Source of the DNA: Alcaligenaceae bacterium SAGV5
GTDB lineage: Bacteria; Pseudomonadota; Gammaproteobacteria; Burkholderiales; Burkholderiaceae_B
DNA: 64,000 nt
Assembly: GCA_009360345.1 (NCBI GenBank)
Contig: SPDP01000002.1
Coordinates: 62,001 to 126,000 of the forward strand
Direction of reading: 5' to 3'
Position 1 is the stretch's first letter. Each line of letters starts with the position of its first letter. The notes beneath the pieces are model-generated. The model ran no database searches. It saw nothing but the letters and a program-made list of their open reading frames with translations, and was not told where the DNA came from. A program made the position numbers and the translations under genes. Shown here one piece after another: positions 19,300 to 27,490 of the stretch.

Positions 19300-19400
19300 G
19301 CCAGGAACAAACACCGCCATCCTGGCATTCGCCACGTCGGGAAACGATGGACAATTCGAGGCAATTGTCTCCTTTGTGACTCCTGCGTTCTTTCTCTTGT
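19300..19400. promoter_or_regulatory. Shared promoter box, copy 2, with perfect inverted repeat
   Basis: The core at 19350-19369 is GACAATT-CGAGGC-AATTGTC, a perfect 7-bp inverted repeat. It is followed by TCTCCTTTGTGACTCCTGCG, almost identical to 24439-24458. It lies 111 bp before the Bug gene on the minus strand and 118 bp before the divergent dehydratase, so it could regulate both. The length and symmetry fit a dimeric repressor or activator site. Confidence 0.65.
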
Positions 19401-19486
19401 ATCCGGGCCCGGATGCATGCCCGCATCATCCAGGCGCATGCGAGCTGGAACTGGGGATTACCCCCAACTCAGGAGACCCCGTGCCC

Positions 19487-21214
19487 ATGAAACGTACCTA
19501 CGAGACTCTGCGCAGCGCCCGCTGGTTCGCGCCCGACGATTTCCGCTCCTTCGGCCACCGCTCCCGCGTGCTGCAGATGGGCTACGGCTATGAAGACTGG
19601 CAGGGCAAACCCGTCATCGCCATCATCAACACCTGGAGCGATGCCAGCCAGTGCCACGCGCATTTCAAGCAGCGGGTGGAGGACGTCAAGCGCGGCGTCC
19701 TGCAGGCCGGCGGTTTTCCGCTGGAACTGCCGGCCATCTCGCTGTCCGAGGTCCTGGTCAAGCCCACCACCATGCTGTACCGCAATTTCCTCGCCATGGA
19801 GACCGAGGAACTGCTGCGCAGCCACCCGGTGGACGGCGCCGTGCTGATGGGCGGCTGTGACAAGACCACGCCCGGCCTGACCATGGGCGCCCTGAGCATG
19901 GGCCTTCCCTTCATCTACCTGCCGGCGGGCCCCATGCTGCGCGGCAACTGGAAAGGCAAGGTGCTGGGCTCCGGTTCCGACGCATTCAAATACTGGGACG
20001 AGCGCCGCGCCGGCGGCCTCTCCGAACAGGCCTGGCACGAGATGGAAGTCGGCATCGCGCGCAGCCACGGCACCTGCATGACCATGGGCACGGCCGCCAC
20101 CATGACGGGCATCGCCGAATCCGTGGGCCTGACGCTGCCGGGCGCCAGCAGCATCCCGGCGGCCGACGCCAACCACATCCGCATGAGCGCCGACTGCGGC
20201 CGGCGTATCGTGGACATGGTCTGGGAAGACTGGACGCCCGCGCGGATGCTCGCGCGCGCCAACTTCGAGAACGGCATCGCCTGCGCCATGGCCATGGGCT
20301 GTTCGACCAATGCCATCATCCATCTGATCGCGATGTCGCGCCGCGCCGGCCACCCGGTGAATCTGGCGGACTTCGACGCTTTCAGCCGCAGCGTGCCGGT
20401 GATCGCCAATATCCGGCCCAGCGGCGACACCTACCTGATGGAGGACTTCTTCTACGCCGGCGGCCTGCGCGCCATGCTCGAGCGCATCCGGGGCCATCTG
20501 CGCACCGACGCCCTCACGGTCAACGGCAAGACCCTCGGCGAAAACATCGCCGGCGGCGAGGTCTATGACGACGATGTGATCCGCCCGCTGGACAACCCCA
20601 TCTACGCCGAAGGCGCGCTGGCGGTGCTGCGCGGCAACCTGGCGCCGGACGGCGTGGTCATCAAGCCCAGCGCGGTGGCGCCGCACCTGTTGCGCCATAC
20701 CGGCCGCGCGCTGGTATTCGACGACTATCCCAGTCTCAAGAAGGCCGAGAACGACCCCGACCTGGACGTCACCGGCGACGACATCCTGGTGCTGCGCAAC
20801 GCCGGCCCGCTGGGCGCCGGCATGCCCGAGTGGGGCATGCTGCCCATTCCGACCAAGCTGCTCAAGCAAGGCGTGAAAGACATGTTGCGCCTGTCGGACG
20901 CGCGCATGAGCGGCACCAGCTACGGCGGCTGCCTGCTGCACTGCTCGCCCGAAGCGGCCATCGGCGGCCCGCTGGCACTGGTGAAGACCGGCGACCGCAT
21001 CACGGTGGATGTACCGGCGCGAACCATCCACCTGGAGATTTCCGACGAGGAGTTCACCGCACGCCGCGCGGCATGGACACCGCCCCCCGCCCGCTACGAA
21101 CGCGGCTACGGCTGGATGTTCGGCCGCCACATCAAGCAGGCCAACGAAGGCTGCGACTTCGATTTCCTGGAAACCACCTTCGGCAGGCCGGTGCCCGAAC
21201 CCGACATCTTTTGA
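19487..21214 (+). CDS. IlvD/Edd-family sugar-acid dehydratase (L-arabonate dehydratase-like)
   Basis: 575 residues. It starts LRSARWFAPDDFRSFGHRSR, the typical opening of the pentonate/arabonate dehydratase branch of the IlvD/Edd family rather than of IlvD itself. Fe-S ligand cysteines are visible in GGCDKTTPG and HGTCMTMGTAATM; later landmarks are PGASSIPAADANHIRMS and DARMSGTSYGGCLLH. It dehydrates an aldonic acid to a 2-keto-3-deoxy acid in the cytoplasm. ATG 19487 is given; an in-frame GTG at 19481 sits closer to AGGAG and could be the true start. It lies between two twin Bug genes, so those may import its sugar acid (inference). Confidence 0.85.
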   Translation: MKRTYETLRSARWFAPDDFRSFGHRSRVLQMGYGYEDWQGKPVIAIINTWSDASQCHAHFKQRVEDVKRGVLQAGGFPLELPAISLSEVLVKPTTMLYRNFLAMETEELLRSHPVDGAVLMGGCDKTTPGLTMGALSMGLPFIYLPAGPMLRGNWKGKVLGSGSDAFKYWDERRAGGLSEQAWHEMEVGIARSHGTCMTMGTAATMTGIAESVGLTLPGASSIPAADANHIRMSADCGRRIVDMVWEDWTPARMLARANFENGIACAMAMGCSTNAIIHLIAMSRRAGHPVNLADFDAFSRSVPVIANIRPSGDTYLMEDFFYAGGLRAMLERIRGHLRTDALTVNGKTLGENIAGGEVYDDDVIRPLDNPIYAEGALAVLRGNLAPDGVVIKPSAVAPHLLRHTGRALVFDDYPSLKKAENDPDLDVTGDDILVLRNAGPLGAGMPEWGMLPIPTKLLKQGVKDMLRLSDARMSGTSYGGCLLHCSPEAAIGGPLALVKTGDRITVDVPARTIHLEISDEEFTARRAAWTPPPARYERGYGWMFGRHIKQANEGCDFDFLETTFGRPVPEPDIF

Positions 21215-21224
21215 ACCGATAGAC

Positions 21225-21259
21225 ACCGGCGCCACAGGCAACACGGCGGGGGCGCCGGT
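21225..21259. terminator. Hairpin between convergent dehydratase and Bug twin 2
   Basis: A 9-bp perfect stem (ACCGGCGCC with GGCGCCGGT, 17-nt loop) lies in the gap between the two convergent stops. It lacks a U-run, so terminator activity is plausible but not certain. Confidence 0.45.
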
Positions 21260-21293
21260 CGGCCCCCCCGCCCTGCCTGCCCGCTGTCGCCTG

Positions 21294-22280
21294 CTACTGC
21301 AATTCGATCTTGGCGTCCTGGATCACCTTGTGCCACCGGACGATCTCGGTCGAAAGCAACTCGCGCGCCTGGGCCGTCGTTCCTCCCAACACACGTGACC
21401 CGGTGTTCTCGAGGCGTGCCCGGGTTTCCGGGTTGTTCAGCACGGTCTGCACCCCTTTGTTCAAGCGCTCCACCACCGCCGCGGGGGTTTTGGCCGGGAC
21501 CAGCAGCATCCCCCAGGATGCCACCTGGACCTTGGGATAGCCGAGCTCGGTGAAGGTCGGCACGTCAGGCAGCCGGGGACTCCGGTGCGTGCCGTTCCCG
21601 ATGGCCAGTGCATTCAAGCTGCCGTCGGCGATCAGACCGTACATCGGCTGCAGGTACTCGAATGCGATGTCCACGTCACCGCTCTGCAGGGCGGTGTTCA
21701 GGTTCGCGGCCGACTTGAACGGAACGATGGTGTAGTCGAAGTTGCCGGTCGATTTGAACAGTTCGGCCGACAGGTGCTGCAGCGTTCCAAAAAGGGAAAT
21801 ACCCACCGTGAAACGATCGCCCTTGGCCTTCGCTTCGCGCACCACGTCCTGGATATTCTTCAGCTTGGATTTCTTGCTGGTCAGCAACAGTACGTCGTTG
21901 CTCGTCAGGATCGAAACCGGCGTGAAGCTTTTTTCCATATCGTAGGGAGCCGTGCGGAACAACGATTGGCTGATCGCCATCCCGACGCCGATATAGATCA
22001 TCGTATAACCATCCGGCGCCGTGCCGGCCACCTGCCTGATCGCGCCGATCCCGCCCGCGCCCGGACGGTTCTCCACGATGACCTGCTGGCCCAGGTCCTC
22101 GCCCAGGCCATTCGCGACGATGCGGGCAAGGCCATCGGCGATGTTGCCCGCGGCAAATGGCACGACCATGGTAATGGGCCGGGTCGGGAACTCGCCTTCT
22201 GGCTTCGCCGCCACCGCGGTGGCGACACAGGACCATCCCAGCCAGGCGATTCCCGCACACTTCGCGATTTTCTGTCTCAT
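21294..22280 (-). CDS. Bug-family substrate-binding protein, twin copy 2
   Basis: 328 residues, near-identical to the gene at 18253 (same signal peptide apart from one residue, same length, scattered substitutions). The signature FPTRPITMVVPFAAGNIADG and EDLGQQVIVENRPGAGG marks the Bug family. It follows the Rieske oxygenase by 23 bp and is the third gene of the FAH-Rieske-Bug operon. This context makes it the likely original copy. ATG 22280 follows GGAAGGAAGG. Confidence 0.9.
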   Translation of the reverse strand: MRQKIAKCAGIAWLGWSCVATAVAAKPEGEFPTRPITMVVPFAAGNIADGLARIVANGLGEDLGQQVIVENRPGAGGIGAIRQVAGTAPDGYTMIYIGVGMAISQSLFRTAPYDMEKSFTPVSILTSNDVLLLTSKKSKLKNIQDVVREAKAKGDRFTVGISLFGTLQHLSAELFKSTGNFDYTIVPFKSAANLNTALQSGDVDIAFEYLQPMYGLIADGSLNALAIGNGTHRSPRLPDVPTFTELGYPKVQVASWGMLLVPAKTPAAVVERLNKGVQTVLNNPETRARLENTGSRVLGGTTAQARELLSTEIVRWHKVIQDAKIELQ

Positions 22281-22303
22281 CTGCCTTCCTTCCTTCGCGC
22301 CGA

Positions 22304-23494
22304 TCAAGCGGTTTTCTTCGTATAGTCCATGAACTGCGGCGGTTTTTCGAGCCGCTTCCATTGCTTGGGAGGCTTGCCCGTCTCGACCGCTTCCATTTCC
22401 CGCCAGAGAATTTTCCGGAACATCGAAATGCCGCGATCCGAAGCGCCCAGGCATTCGCTCGCCCGGTCGGCGATGGTGCCCTGGCCGATCAGCGCCACGT
22501 AATCCTGGGCGCTGGTCAGGCGCACGAGCGGATCGTCGGGATAGTGCCCGGCGAACAATTCGTCGTGATAATCGGTCGAGTTGTAGTCATCGCATTCGTC
22601 GAAGTAACGCTTCAACGCGTCATCCGCCTCCTGCGACGTCGACGGGACCGCGCGCAAGGAAATCCGGATGGTGTGCTCATCATCGATGGGCACCATCCAG
22701 TTCGTCACTTCCATCCAGGGATCATTGGGATTGACGTTGGGAATGATCACGGTGTTTCCATAGGGAAACGTCCAATCGCTCACGCGCACCTGGTTCTTGT
22801 CGCCAAGCTTGCGCACGGCCGTCTGGCAAATACCCGCCGAGGTTTCCTCGTAGCTGACTTCCGGGACTTCCGCCGGAATCGCCTGGCCAAAGGCGCCGAC
22901 CTTTCCCATCTGATGCGCAAAGCTCACGTGCACCGCATCCAGGGAGTTTTCCGCGACCTGGAGCCAGTTGCACGGCCATATTTCTTTGCGCTGCAGCAGG
23001 AAAACGCCTTCTTGCTCGCAGAACATCCGGCGGGGAAGGTCGAAATCGGGTGCCGCCCCCTCCCCCATGTAGGTGAAAATCACGCCGCAGTATTCCCGGA
23101 CCGGATAGGCGGGAATCCGCACGTGGCCCTCGGTGCCGGCCCGCTCGGCCGGGCGCTCGGTACATTGGCCGTTGCCGTCGTATTTCCAGCCGTGATACAT
23201 GCAGCGCACTTGATCGCCTTCGATCCAGCCGGTATGCAGCAGCGTTCCCCGATGCGCGCAGCGCGCGCCCACCAGATGGACGGTGCCGCTCTCGCCCCGG
23301 TAAAGCGTCAAGTCTTCGCTGAGCAGGCGGACCCGTTTGGCAGTCCCCGGCGCCACGCTTTTCGACAATGCAATGGGGTGCCAGAACTGCCGCAGCACTT
23401 TGCCCATCGTCGTATCTTTCGCGGTTTCCGTCAGGCGCCTCATCCGCTCGGCTTGTTTCTGCGGGCCCTGGTTGTCGACTTTTTCCATTTTCAT
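22304..23494 (-). CDS. Rieske non-haem iron ring-hydroxylating oxygenase, alpha subunit
   Basis: 396 residues. The Rieske 2Fe-2S motif is CAH (C79, H81) and CMYH (C98, H101), 16 residues apart. The mononuclear iron site follows in NSLDAVHVSFAHQ (N183, D186, H189, H194). The size and single-gene context suit phthalate-4,5-dioxygenase/vanillate-demethylase-type monooxygenases that borrow a separate reductase; none is nearby. The start ATG 23494 overlaps the FAH stop (ATGA), showing coupling. The substrate is likely an aromatic acid bound by the adjacent Bug protein (inference). Confidence 0.87.
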   Translation of the reverse strand: MKMEKVDNQGPQKQAERMRRLTETAKDTTMGKVLRQFWHPIALSKSVAPGTAKRVRLLSEDLTLYRGESGTVHLVGARCAHRGTLLHTGWIEGDQVRCMYHGWKYDGNGQCTERPAERAGTEGHVRIPAYPVREYCGVIFTYMGEGAAPDFDLPRRMFCEQEGVFLLQRKEIWPCNWLQVAENSLDAVHVSFAHQMGKVGAFGQAIPAEVPEVSYEETSAGICQTAVRKLGDKNQVRVSDWTFPYGNTVIIPNVNPNDPWMEVTNWMVPIDDEHTIRISLRAVPSTSQEADDALKRYFDECDDYNSTDYHDELFAGHYPDDPLVRLTSAQDYVALIGQGTIADRASECLGASDRGISMFRKILWREMEAVETGKPPKQWKRLEKPPQFMDYTKKTA

Positions 23495-24354
23495 CCCACC
23501 TTTACACAGAGTGGATCCAATCCACTGACCTGGACTTGCAGTTCATCGCCCGAGGCAAGAAAGCGATTGCGGGCGGAGCCGACACCCGCCGGCGTACCGG
23601 TCGCGATGACGTCGCCAGGCAACAGCGTCATGTAGGAAGACAGCGCAACGATCAACTCCTCGGTGGAGAAGACCATCTCGGCCATGCTCTCGTCTTGCAC
23701 GACCTCGCCGTTGAGGCGGGTCGAGATCCTCAGGGTGCGCGCGCGCAGCGCGGCGACGATGTCCGGCCCGCAGGAGATGGTGGGGCCCAACGCGGACGCG
23801 CCGTCCAGCCCCTTGGCCGCGGTCCAGTCGGGCCAGGTCTTCGCTTCCGGTCCCGGAGGGCCGAGCGATACCCGGGTCAGATCACGGGCCGAACCATCGT
23901 CCAGGGCACAGATCCCGGCGACGTGATCCAGCGCCGTTTCCAGCGATGCATCCTTGCATTCACGACCGATGACGACAGCGATCTCGCCCTCGTAGTCGAA
24001 CTTGGCGGTCATCTTCTTGTTCGGATTCAACACCTCGCCATGGGCGACGAAATTCGAAGGAGCCTTGTAGAAAATGATGGGCCGGACCGGGGGCAGCGTC
24101 TTGGCCTCGGCGCCATGTTCCCGATAGTTGACGGCAACGGCGAAAACCCGGGAGGCCCGGTCGAGCGGCGGCAGGAGCCGCGCCTCGGCGCTCGCCACCC
24201 GGCGGATCGCGCTGCCGGCGCCGGCTTCCAGGATGCGGGGAAGCTCGTCGCTTTCGCACACGACATCGACGTTGTCGCCCTGGGGGCAGCCGATGACGAC
24301 CTTGCCGCCGACCAGGTAGCGCCCAACGTTGAAATGCCCGTTCTTCATTGTCAT
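23491..24354 (-). CDS. Fumarylacetoacetate hydrolase (FAH) family protein
   Basis: 287 residues. The catalytic FAH fold runs from about residue 70, with KAPSNFVAHGEVL, the metal ligands in KFDYEGEIAVVIGREC, DDGSARDLT and the C-terminal LLPGDVIATGTPAGVG. Family members hydrolyse 3-acylpyruvates such as fumarylpyruvate or diketo-deoxy sugar acids. It is the first gene of an operon with the Rieske oxygenase and Bug twin 2. ATG 24354 (after GGGATAGAG) is preferred; a second ATG lies at 24348. The shared promoter box is 65 bp upstream. Confidence 0.87.
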   Translation of the reverse strand: MTMKNGHFNVGRYLVGGKVVIGCPQGDNVDVVCESDELPRILEAGAGSAIRRVASAEARLLPPLDRASRVFAVAVNYREHGAEAKTLPPVRPIIFYKAPSNFVAHGEVLNPNKKMTAKFDYEGEIAVVIGRECKDASLETALDHVAGICALDDGSARDLTRVSLGPPGPEAKTWPDWTAAKGLDGASALGPTISCGPDIVAALRARTLRISTRLNGEVVQDESMAEMVFSTEELIVALSSYMTLLPGDVIATGTPAGVGSARNRFLASGDELQVQVSGLDPLCVKVG

Positions 24355-24369
24355 CTCTATCCCACGTGT

Positions 24370-24470
24370 TTGTGAACAAGTGCCGCCATATTGGCACTCG
24401 CCGCGTCGGTAGACGATGGACAATGCGGGGCAATTGTCTCCTTTGTTACTCCTGCGTTCTTTCTTTTTGC
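24370..24470 (-). promoter_or_regulatory. Shared promoter box, copy 3 (before the FAH operon)
   Basis: The core at 24419-24438 is GACAATGCGGGGCAATTGTC, with 6-bp arms GACAAT/ATTGTC. The flanks TCTCCTTTGTTACTCCTGCG and, on the other side, GCCATATTGGCA with CGCGTCGG match copy 2. It lies 65 bp before the FAH start and just beyond the RmuC stop, so it is the promoter region of the FAH-Rieske-Bug operon. Confidence 0.65.
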
Positions 24471-24485
24471 ATCCCGGACGGCGGA

Positions 24486-25967
24486 CTAGCCGCCCGGCTC
24501 GACCTCGGCCTCGTCCGCCCCGAGATCGTCGTCGTCCGCCCCCAGCAGTTGCCGCGTCTCGCCTTCCGGCAGGGCCTCGACGGTCTTGAGGTTGCGCAGC
24601 ATGGCGCGGGTGCGCACCTCGGTCTGCCCGATCTTGTTGCTGGCGGTTTCCAGCGTTTTCTTGACGCTGGCCAGCGCATCGCCGAACTTGCCGAACTCCG
24701 ACTTGACCGCCCCCAGCACCTTCCAGACCTCGGACGAACGCTGCTCGATCGCCAGCGTCCGGAACCCCATCTGCAGGCTGTTCAGCAGCGCGGCAAGATT
24801 GCTGGGGCCGGCCACGTTGATCCGCAGCGCCTGCAACTTGTCCATCAACCCGGCCCGCCGCAACACCTCGGCGTACAGCCCCTCGGTAGGCAGGAACATG
24901 ATGGCGAAGTCGGTCGTGTGCGGCGGCGCGATGTACTTGGAACCGATGCGGCGGCCCTCCAGTTCCACCCCGCGCTCGAAGGCCTGCCCGGCGGCGCGCA
25001 CCGCCTCCAGGTCGGCACGCTCCTGCGCATCCACCAGCCGCTCGTATTCCTCCTTGGGGAACTTGGCGTCGATCGGCAGCCATACCGGCACGGCATCGTC
25101 GGCACGGCCCGGCAGGCGGATGGCGAATTCCACGAGTTCGTCGCTGCCGGGCACCGGCTTGACGTTGCGGCCGTATTGCGCCGGCGTCATGGTCTGCTCG
25201 ATCAGCATGCCGAGTTGCACTTCGCCCCAGGTCCCGCGCGTCTTCACGTTGGTCAGCACGCGTTTGAGATCACCGACCCCGGCCGCCAGCGTCTGCATCT
25301 CGCCCAGCCCCTTGTGCACGGCCTCCAGCCGGTCGGAGACCAGCTTGAAGGATTCGCCCAGCCGCTGCTCGAGCGTGGCGTGCAGCTTCTCGTCCACGGT
25401 GCGGCGCATTTCTTCGAGTTTCACGGAGTTGTCGGCCTGCATGTCCTTGAGCCGCTGCTCCACGGTCGTGCGGACCTCGACCATGCGGCGTTCGTTCGCC
25501 TCGGTCAGCACACGCAACTGTTCGGAGAAGCGGTCGGCGAAACGCTGCAAGGCTTGCGCGCTTTCGTCGCGGTTGGCCGCGGCGTCGCGGGTCAGCGACA
25601 CGCGCAGCGCCTCGAAGCGTTCCTGCAATTGCGCCGTCAGCGTGGTCAGGTTCTGGGCGAAGGCGTCGAGCTGCTGGTTCAGCACCTGGGCCTGCTGCGC
25701 CTGCTGGCCGCCCAGGGCCTGCAGGCCCTGGGCCAACGTCTGGCCCAGCTCGGTGCGCAGTCCGCGCGTGGACTCGGCCAGCTCCGTCCGCAGACCGCGC
25801 TGGCTCTCGGTGATGTCGGCCCGCAGCGTTCGGTCCATGCGCTCCTGTTCGGCCAGGATCTGATCCAGGCGCGGATCCGCCCCCGGCTTGCGCAGCAGCG
25901 CCAACAGTGCGAACAATGCCGCGAGCACGGCAGCGACGGCGCTGCCCCACAACAGGTATTCAGTCAA
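24486..25967 (-). CDS. rmuC: DNA recombination protein RmuC
   Basis: 493 residues. One N-terminal membrane helix (LLWGSAVAAVLAALFALLALL) is followed by a long coiled coil rich in repeats such as RTELAESTRGLRTELGQTL up to about residue 200. The RmuC domain follows, with GTWGEVQLGMLIEQTM and LPIDAKFPKEEYERL. RmuC limits recombination at inverted repeats. The start is a TTG codon (25967) after GGGGGCC; no better ATG exists nearby. It is a housekeeping gene that separates two accessory regions. Confidence 0.9.
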   Translation of the reverse strand: MTEYLLWGSAVAAVLAALFALLALLRKPGADPRLDQILAEQERMDRTLRADITESQRGLRTELAESTRGLRTELGQTLAQGLQALGGQQAQQAQVLNQQLDAFAQNLTTLTAQLQERFEALRVSLTRDAAANRDESAQALQRFADRFSEQLRVLTEANERRMVEVRTTVEQRLKDMQADNSVKLEEMRRTVDEKLHATLEQRLGESFKLVSDRLEAVHKGLGEMQTLAAGVGDLKRVLTNVKTRGTWGEVQLGMLIEQTMTPAQYGRNVKPVPGSDELVEFAIRLPGRADDAVPVWLPIDAKFPKEEYERLVDAQERADLEAVRAAGQAFERGVELEGRRIGSKYIAPPHTTDFAIMFLPTEGLYAEVLRRAGLMDKLQALRINVAGPSNLAALLNSLQMGFRTLAIEQRSSEVWKVLGAVKSEFGKFGDALASVKKTLETASNKIGQTEVRTRAMLRNLKTVEALPEGETRQLLGADDDDLGADEAEVEPGG

Positions 25968-26024
25968 GACTCGGCCCCCAAAACGTGGGATTTTAGAGGG
26001 AAGACGCGATGCCCGGCGGCATTC

Positions 26025-27272
26025 CTATCCGAGATAACGGGCCCGCGGCCTGAGCATCACCCCCGCCATCCGCTGTTCGATGGCATGGGCGATCCACCCG
26101 GCCGTGCGCGCCAGCGCGTAGATGGCACCCGGCGAACGGCGCGGCAGGCCCAGGCCGTGGCATAACACGGTCAGGGCCGCCTCGGCGGTGGGCGCCATGC
26201 CCGTACGCGCCCGGACGGCGGCCAGATACCCGATCCAGTCCGGACGGCGACCGCGGGTGGGCTGCGCGCCCGCCGCCAGGGACAAGAGCGGGGCGACCCG
26301 CGGGTCGCCCTGGGGATACATGCGATGGAAAAATCCCGGCGCCCGGCCGCTGGAACGCAGCGACTCCTCGATCCGCGCCAGGAAGCCCGCTTCGTCGGGA
26401 GCTTCCAGCAACAGATCCTCGATGCGCCGGTACACCCGCCGGCTGCGCGAATTGCTGTGCACGCTCAGCGCGGCATTCAGGCAGTGCGGCAGGCTGGCGC
26501 CGCTGGAGGCGGCAAGCCGGACGGCGACGGCCTGGGGCGTCAGGTGATGATCCGCCAGCAGCACCAACGCGGCGTTGAGAGCGCGCTCACGGACCGGATT
26601 CGCCTGCGCGCCGACGGCTCGCAGGAGATGGGCCGCGAGCGTTTCCCCTTCGCGTCCCATGACGAACCCGGCCTCCGGGCCCAGGTAGCCCAGGCAGCCG
26701 GCGAACAGCGACAGCGCGGCGCGCGCGTCGGCGATGGTCGTTCCATGACGCGTGTCGTGGCGCAGGTCGCCTGCGGCGGCGAGCAGCGAAACCGCCACGC
26801 CGAAGTACTGAATCGGCTCCATCGATCCGCCCAGTTCGCGGAACAGATGTGCCGCCAGAACCGGCAAAGACTCCGGCGGCCAGCTTTCCGGCTCCTCCGA
26901 ACGCACGCCCGTCCAGAGCATCTCGGCCAGGTTCTCGAAGCGCTCGCCGCCTGCCGCCAGGTCGACCGCGGCAAAACCCCGGTAGATCGGCCCCCGTGGC
27001 GTGATTTCGGTGATGGCGGTCTGGATGATCGGCTCCGACCAATGAGGCTGATGGCTCCCCCCCTTCGATGGCCCGCCTTCGGCCCGTGCACGGCTGCGCG
27101 ACCCCATCCGCTCCACGTCTTCGCGCAGATACATGACCGGACCGTCGTCGCCCTGGCGCTGGCGCCGTATCCACCCCCGGCTGACGTAGGCATAGAGCGT
27201 CTGTTTCTTGACGCGCAACACCTTGGCGGCGTCCTCGGCCGTCATGTAGTGGACCTCGTCGATTCCAGGCAT
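26025..27272 (-). CDS. Citrate synthase-family protein with N-terminal DNA-binding domain
   Basis: 415 residues. Residues 9-55 are an excisionase/MerR-like helix-turn-helix (YMTAEDAAKVLRVKKQTLYA, then GWIRRQRQ and YLREDVERM). From about residue 80 the chain is citrate-synthase-like. The ADH..L motif keeps H242, GFFHRMYPQGDPR keeps H316 and RPDWIGYLA offers an Asp, but the usual GPLHGG substrate loop is replaced by SVHSNSRSRR near residue 272. It is therefore either a variant condensing enzyme or a metabolite-sensing regulator. ATG 27272 with AGGAG is preferred over upstream ATGs at 27296 and 27311. It is divergent from the amidohydrolase operon. Confidence 0.8.
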   Translation of the reverse strand: MPGIDEVHYMTAEDAAKVLRVKKQTLYAYVSRGWIRRQRQGDDGPVMYLREDVERMGSRSRARAEGGPSKGGSHQPHWSEPIIQTAITEITPRGPIYRGFAAVDLAAGGERFENLAEMLWTGVRSEEPESWPPESLPVLAAHLFRELGGSMEPIQYFGVAVSLLAAAGDLRHDTRHGTTIADARAALSLFAGCLGYLGPEAGFVMGREGETLAAHLLRAVGAQANPVRERALNAALVLLADHHLTPQAVAVRLAASSGASLPHCLNAALSVHSNSRSRRVYRRIEDLLLEAPDEAGFLARIEESLRSSGRAPGFFHRMYPQGDPRVAPLLSLAAGAQPTRGRRPDWIGYLAAVRARTGMAPTAEAALTVLCHGLGLPRRSPGAIYALARTAGWIAHAIEQRMAGVMLRPRARYLG

Positions 27273-27302
27273 GTACAGGCTCCTGTTCCCATGCATTCCG
27301 AT

Positions 27303-27472
27303 CCGGGACATTGATCAATAAATCAACTTCTACCCGTGGAACAGCCTGGTCTATGCTTGGCCCAATCATGTTCCTTTCGGGCACCCGATCAAGAAGCATC
27401 GATCGGCCTGGGGACATCATATATTGATTTGAATCATGCTCAAGCAATATTGATCAACGTCATATTTCCCTC
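27303..27472. promoter_or_regulatory. Divergent promoter region with repeated TTGATCAA boxes
   Basis: This AT-rich gap between the HTH-citrate synthase gene and the amidohydrolase operon has TTGATCAA at 27311-27318 and again at 27450-27457. It also has an extended repeat TTGATCAATAAATCAA at 27311-27326 and an imperfect palindrome ATTGATTTGAATCAT at 27423-27437. Boxes near both start sites suggest one regulator controlling both directions, plausibly the HTH-citrate synthase itself. Confidence 0.6.
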
Positions 27473-27490
27473 ACCCGGAGCAGGCCTCCC

